NCBI GenBank assembly: GCA_021731385.1
Contig: JAKFXM010000167.1
Location: 1 to 6,985, forward strand
Reading direction: 5' to 3'
DNA length: 6,985 bases
Source of the DNA: Methanobacteriota archaeon
GTDB taxonomy: Archaea > Altiarchaeota > Altiarchaeia > IMC4 > QMZM01
In this document: in pieces, positions 5,041 through 6,985 of the stretch
Layout of the letters: each line of letters opens with the position of its first letter
Position numbering within the stretch: the stretch's first letter is position 1
Made by a program: the position numbers and the translations under genes
The notes under the pieces: model-generated
Databases searched by the model: none
What the model saw: the letters and a program-made list of their open reading frames with translations, nothing else
Told to the model about the DNA's origin: nothing

Positions 5041-6100
5041 TTTCTTCGCCACATATTCGACAATGTGAATTGTTAAGCGGTAGGCCTCCCCCACATCCAC
5101 GGCATTTTGCTTCACCCTCTTTTGGAGGCAGTATCCCACCGAAAGTGCCCCTGTAGATTTCATAGTAATATAGGTGCTCTTTATCCCTGATTTTTACACC
5201 CTCATTCAGGTATATCCTTATTTTTTTATGAAATTCCATATCCGAAATCTTTTTGTTAAAGATTTTTGGAAGGATAGAAGTCCCGGAGCCATATTCTATC
5301 GGTGTTTTGATCCTCCATGCAATTTCCCCTGGCAATATATCCTCAAATGCCTTTCGCAGAATCCATTTGCCACAAAGATTTCCATTCTCCTCTTTAACCC
5401 GAATCAGCGACTTTGTCGCTGATTGGGCCCGAATGAGCCTTCGGCTCATTGGGCCCAAAAACTGCTTTGCAGTTTTTCGGGCACAAAAATTCGCAGAGCG
5501 AATTTTTCTTGTCTTTAATTCCGGGTCTATCTCTGCTGCAAATTTTTTTAATTTGTTATCAAGATACGGCAGTTTAACCATTATACCAACGGCCCTGCCT
5601 ATTTCAGGTGAAGAGAATTGCATTGAATTCCAGAGTTTTTTAAGTCTTTTATTGAGTTCATTCCTCTCAAATCCAAATAGAAAACTATAGCCTGCAAATA
5701 ACTCATCACTTCCGTCACCAGTCATTATGCTTCCAATCCCGTATTCCTTTGCCAGCCTTAATCCGATGAATATTACAAGACTGTTTCTGATCTCCATAGG
5801 ATCGAATGATTTTGTTATCCTTATTGTGCAGGGGATTGCATTATATAATTCCTCTTCGTTAAATTGATAGATGATGTGATTCAGATTAAATTTCTTGCTT
5901 GCTAATTTTGAATATTCTATATCCGGGGCATAAGAATCTTTAAAACCAATAGTGAAGGCATCTAATTTTGCATATCCTGATGCAATTGCTGCAAGTATGC
6001 TTGTGTCCAATCCACCGGAAAGAAGAATGCCTTCGCATATATTCGCACGAACCGACTCATCTACCAAATTCCTTAGTTTCATAATAATTTTGTTGATCAT
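5027..6100 (-). CDS. asparagine-synthetase-like PP-loop ATPase with C-terminal zinc ribbon; carries a hairpin-encoded insert
   Basis: The 357-residue protein has the synthetase domain of asparagine synthetase B but no N-terminal glutaminase. The ATP-pyrophosphatase loop SGGLDTS is at 28-34, TGDGSDELFAGY at 127-138 and KWILRKAFEDILP at 245-257. A zinc ribbon closes the protein (Cys333, 336, 347, 350). The family adenylates a carboxyl or carbonyl substrate with ATP; without a glutaminase, nitrogen must come from free ammonia or a partner. The substrate is unknown. Residues about 199-233, a very basic stretch, are encoded by four tandem DNA hairpins and interrupt the region just before KWILRKAF, normally a short connection. 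The ATG overlaps the upstream stop (ATGA), and the end overlaps cobT by 14 nt, so a role linked to the lower ligand is conceivable but unproven. Confidence 0.8.
   Translation of the reverse strand: MINKIIMKLRNLVDESVRANICEGILLSGGLDTSILAAIASGYAKLDAFTIGFKDSYAPDIEYSKLASKKFNLNHIIYQFNEEELYNAIPCTIRITKSFDPMEIRNSLVIFIGLRLAKEYGIGSIMTGDGSDELFAGYSFLFGFERNELNKRLKKLWNSMQFSSPEIGRAVGIMVKLPYLDNKLKKFAAEIDPELKTRKIRSANFCARKTAKQFLGPMSRRLIRAQSATKSLIRVKEENGNLCGKWILRKAFEDILPGEIAWRIKTPIEYGSGTSILPKIFNKKISDMEFHKKIRIYLNEGVKIRDKEHLYYYEIYRGTFGGILPPKEGEAKCRGCGGGLPLNNSHCRICGEENAKT
5398..5507. repeat. tandem array of four mini-hairpins inside the AsnB-like gene
   Basis: Hairpin arms on the + strand: AATCAGCGAC (5402-5411) around TTT; AATGAGCC (5432-5439) around TTC; AAAAACTGC (5457-5465) around TTT; AAAAATTCGC (5485-5494) around AGA. 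Each is followed by its exact reverse complement. The first three units abut without gaps (5398-5427, 5428-5453, 5454-5481). Each is bounded by CCC at the left and GGG at the right, with one unpaired G or C beside the clamp. These three units total 84 nt, exactly 28 codons. Stem sequences differ between units while the shape is kept, so these are not copies of one sequence. The heptamer TCTTTAA occurs on both sides (5391-5397 and 5512-5518). The gene's reading frame stays open throughout. Confidence 0.95.
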
Positions 6101-6789
6101 TTTATCTCATAATCCAGTACATCCAAAAACCATTTTCCATCCCTTTCTACCTCGCTGCTTTTGAGTATCTTTATTTTCTTCTTGAATATCGGACCATCGA
6201 CAACGAATGTGTGGTATTCTCCAAATTCACCGCATAGGTCAATACCTGTATGGGATAAATCCTTTACAAATTCCTCATTTACTACACGCCCAAGCCACTC
6301 TCTGTCAAGTACATCTGATCTCACACAGACAACAACTGCCTCAAAACCAGCCGAAATAAATTCATTGAGAATTTCAATCCGGTCCCGCTTCCAAAGCGGC
6401 AGGAATGCTTTAACCCCCAATTCAGCACAGATGTTCTCAACCCAACCCCGATGCTCCTGAAGGTCAATGTCACCAAAGACCATTCCATTTACACATTTTT
6501 TCTTTAATCCGAGGGCATTGCCCTCGGAGCTCCGAGACCGAAGGTCTCGGATTAATTCATCCACAGCATTCTTAAATTCTTCCTCATAAGTGTTCCAAGT
6601 TACAACCCTCTGCATGAGAGGGATTCCAATAGATTGAGATTGTGCAGATACAAGTTTCATATCTAACCCATGGCTTCTTCCATTCACAGCCATATTCATG
6701 AGATACGAAACATCTAAGCCATCCTGCATTGCATTATAGCACGCAAGGCAACTATCTTTTCCTCCGCTCCATGAACTGATGACTTTCAT
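6097..6789 (-). CDS. dph6: Dph6-like PP-loop ATPase (diphthine-ammonia ligase family); carries a hairpin-encoded insert
   Basis: The 230-residue protein matches the ATP_bind_4 / Dph6 family (MJ0570-related). The PP-loop SWSGGKDSCLAC is at 6-17, MVFGDIDLQEHRGW at 103-116, PLWKRDR at 131-137 and CGEFGEYHTFVVDGP at 186-200; all are diagnostic of the family. The best-known member amidates diphthine on translation factor 2 with ATP and ammonia, in archaea and eukaryotes. Paralogues of unknown substrate also exist, and this operon location next to cobT fits either. Residues 79-94 are encoded by two hairpins. Removing them restores VDEL-KKKCVNGMVFGDI, which reads like an uninterrupted family member. 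The ATG overlaps the stop of the upstream gene and its stop overlaps the next start, both ATGA, so coupling is likely. Confidence 0.8.
   Translation of the reverse strand: MKVISSWSGGKDSCLACYNAMQDGLDVSYLMNMAVNGRSHGLDMKLVSAQSQSIGIPLMQRVVTWNTYEEEFKNAVDELIRDLRSRSSEGNALGLKKKCVNGMVFGDIDLQEHRGWVENICAELGVKAFLPLWKRDRIEILNEFISAGFEAVVVCVRSDVLDREWLGRVVNEEFVKDLSHTGIDLCGEFGEYHTFVVDGPIFKKKIKILKSSEVERDGKWFLDVLDYEIK
6504..6555. repeat. 48-nt in-frame double-hairpin insertion flanked by TTAA in the Dph6-like gene
   Basis: Hairpin 1 has arms CCGAGGGC (6509-6516) and GCCCTCGG (6520-6527) around ATT. Hairpin 2 has arms CCGAGACC (6532-6539) and GGTCTCGG (6543-6550) around GAA. AGCT lies between them, and the outer ten bases TTAATCCGAG (6504-6513) also pair with CTCGGATTAA (6546-6555), so the whole can fold as a cruciform. 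TTAA occurs at both edges (6504-6507 and 6552-6555). Removing one TTAA plus the interior deletes 48 nt, exactly 16 codons, and leaves an intact family-like sequence. Confidence 0.9.
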
Positions 6790-6985
6790 TTCTCAATTAT
6801 TTCCGGATAAAGGCATTTCGCATAGGTTCTTCTTTTTTCTGATATGAAAGCGCAGGCGTTAGGTAGTATCTCTTTCACCTTCTTTAAACATCCATCTACC
6901 TCCCCTACAGTAGCATCTCTTTTGTATCTATCACACGAGTAAAACCTGTCAATCCTGTATCTCAGATTTTTGTTGTAGCCTGCTA
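6786..6985 (-). CDS. unidentified cysteine-containing protein, C-terminal fragment
   Basis: The last 65 codons of a gene run in from the right edge of the window. The tail holds four cysteines in 65 residues (in FYSCDRY, DGCLKK, PNACAF and YAKCLYP) and many basic residues, and ends YPEIIEK. I do not recognise the family and see no membrane segment or catalytic motif. Its TGA overlaps the ATG of the Dph6-like gene (ATGA), so it belongs to the same operon as the PP-loop ATPases and cobalamin genes. The start and any N-terminal domain lie outside the window. The frame is supported by its continuity to the window edge and by the overlapping junction. Confidence 0.6.
   Translation of the reverse strand, partial: AGYNKNLRYRIDRFYSCDRYKRDATVGEVDGCLKKVKEILPNACAFISEKRRTYAKCLYPEIIEK

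Noticed and set aside
5041..5163. Upstream extension of cobT to an earlier ATG
   Set aside because: The extra 41 residues do not resemble CobT and simply overlap the zinc-ribbon end of the neighbour. The start at 5040 gives the family length and places the catalytic glutamate at 317.
5454..5507. Hairpins followed by T runs that look like intrinsic terminators
   Set aside because: The T runs are part of the paired arms, not single-stranded tails, and they lie inside a gene followed by overlapping genes that must be transcribed through.
5398..5507. CRISPR array
   Set aside because: Units are 26-30 nt but each has a different stem and no spacer alternates with a conserved repeat.
5391..5518. 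Exact target-site duplication TCTTTAA for the four-hairpin array
   Set aside because: The two heptamers are 121 nt apart, not a multiple of three, so simple removal shifts the frame. I keep the repeat as an observation but not as a proven single insertion.
5253..5690. Antisense open frame over the AsnB-like gene
   Set aside because: It is a shadow of a motif-supported gene; its length partly reflects the symmetric hairpins, which stay open on both strands.

Overview
The window most likely comes from an uncultured archaeon. The evidence is family-level: a CobY-type guanylyltransferase in place of bacterial CobU/CobP, an archaeal-looking CobS, a Dph6-like PP-loop protein, a glutaminase-less asparagine-synthetase-like protein with a C-terminal zinc ribbon, and an EPSP-synthase remnant of archaeal flavour. 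CobT and the CobC-like phosphatase look more bacterial, so exchanged genes or a bacterium with archaeal-like genes cannot be excluded from sequence alone.

Layout. Positions 1-233 are non-coding and rich in hairpins, with an attC-like fold at 104-205. A small eight-cysteine YkgJ-type gene (234-587, +) follows, enclosed by inverted repeats. Positions 588-793 hold more hairpins and AT-rich sequence with at best a doubtful small membrane ORF on the minus strand. Positions 794-1011 are a decayed aroA whose large internal deletion is occupied by two hairpins. A histidine-phosphatase gene (1011-1610, +; probable alpha-ribazole phosphatase) converges on a long minus-strand operon. In transcription order the operon is: an unidentified 3' gene fragment (6985-6786), a Dph6-like PP-loop ATPase, an AsnB-like PP-loop ATPase, cobT, cobD, cobS and cobY. 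Junctions are ATGA-type or longer overlaps, or gaps of at most 34 nt.

Function. CobD makes the aminopropanol phosphate arm, CobY activates adenosylcobinamide phosphate with GTP, CobT activates the lower base, CobS joins the two halves, and the phosphatase removes the remaining phosphate. This is the complete late (nucleotide-loop) part of cobalamin synthesis apart from CbiB. The two PP-loop ATPases upstream are co-transcribed, but their role in the pathway is unknown.

The most unusual feature is a family of very short, near-perfect hairpins, mostly with 8-11 bp arms and 3-nt loops, found both between genes and inside genes. Four stand in tandem inside the AsnB-like gene and two inside the Dph6-like gene, in each case leaving the reading frame open. 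In the Dph6-like gene the event can be reconstructed as a clean 48-nt, 16-codon insertion flanked by TTAA. In three loci the array is followed, on the host gene's sense strand, by TTAAAGA. This looks like an in-frame palindromic mobile or expanding element, analogous in concept to the palindromic elements of Rickettsia but different in sequence and size.
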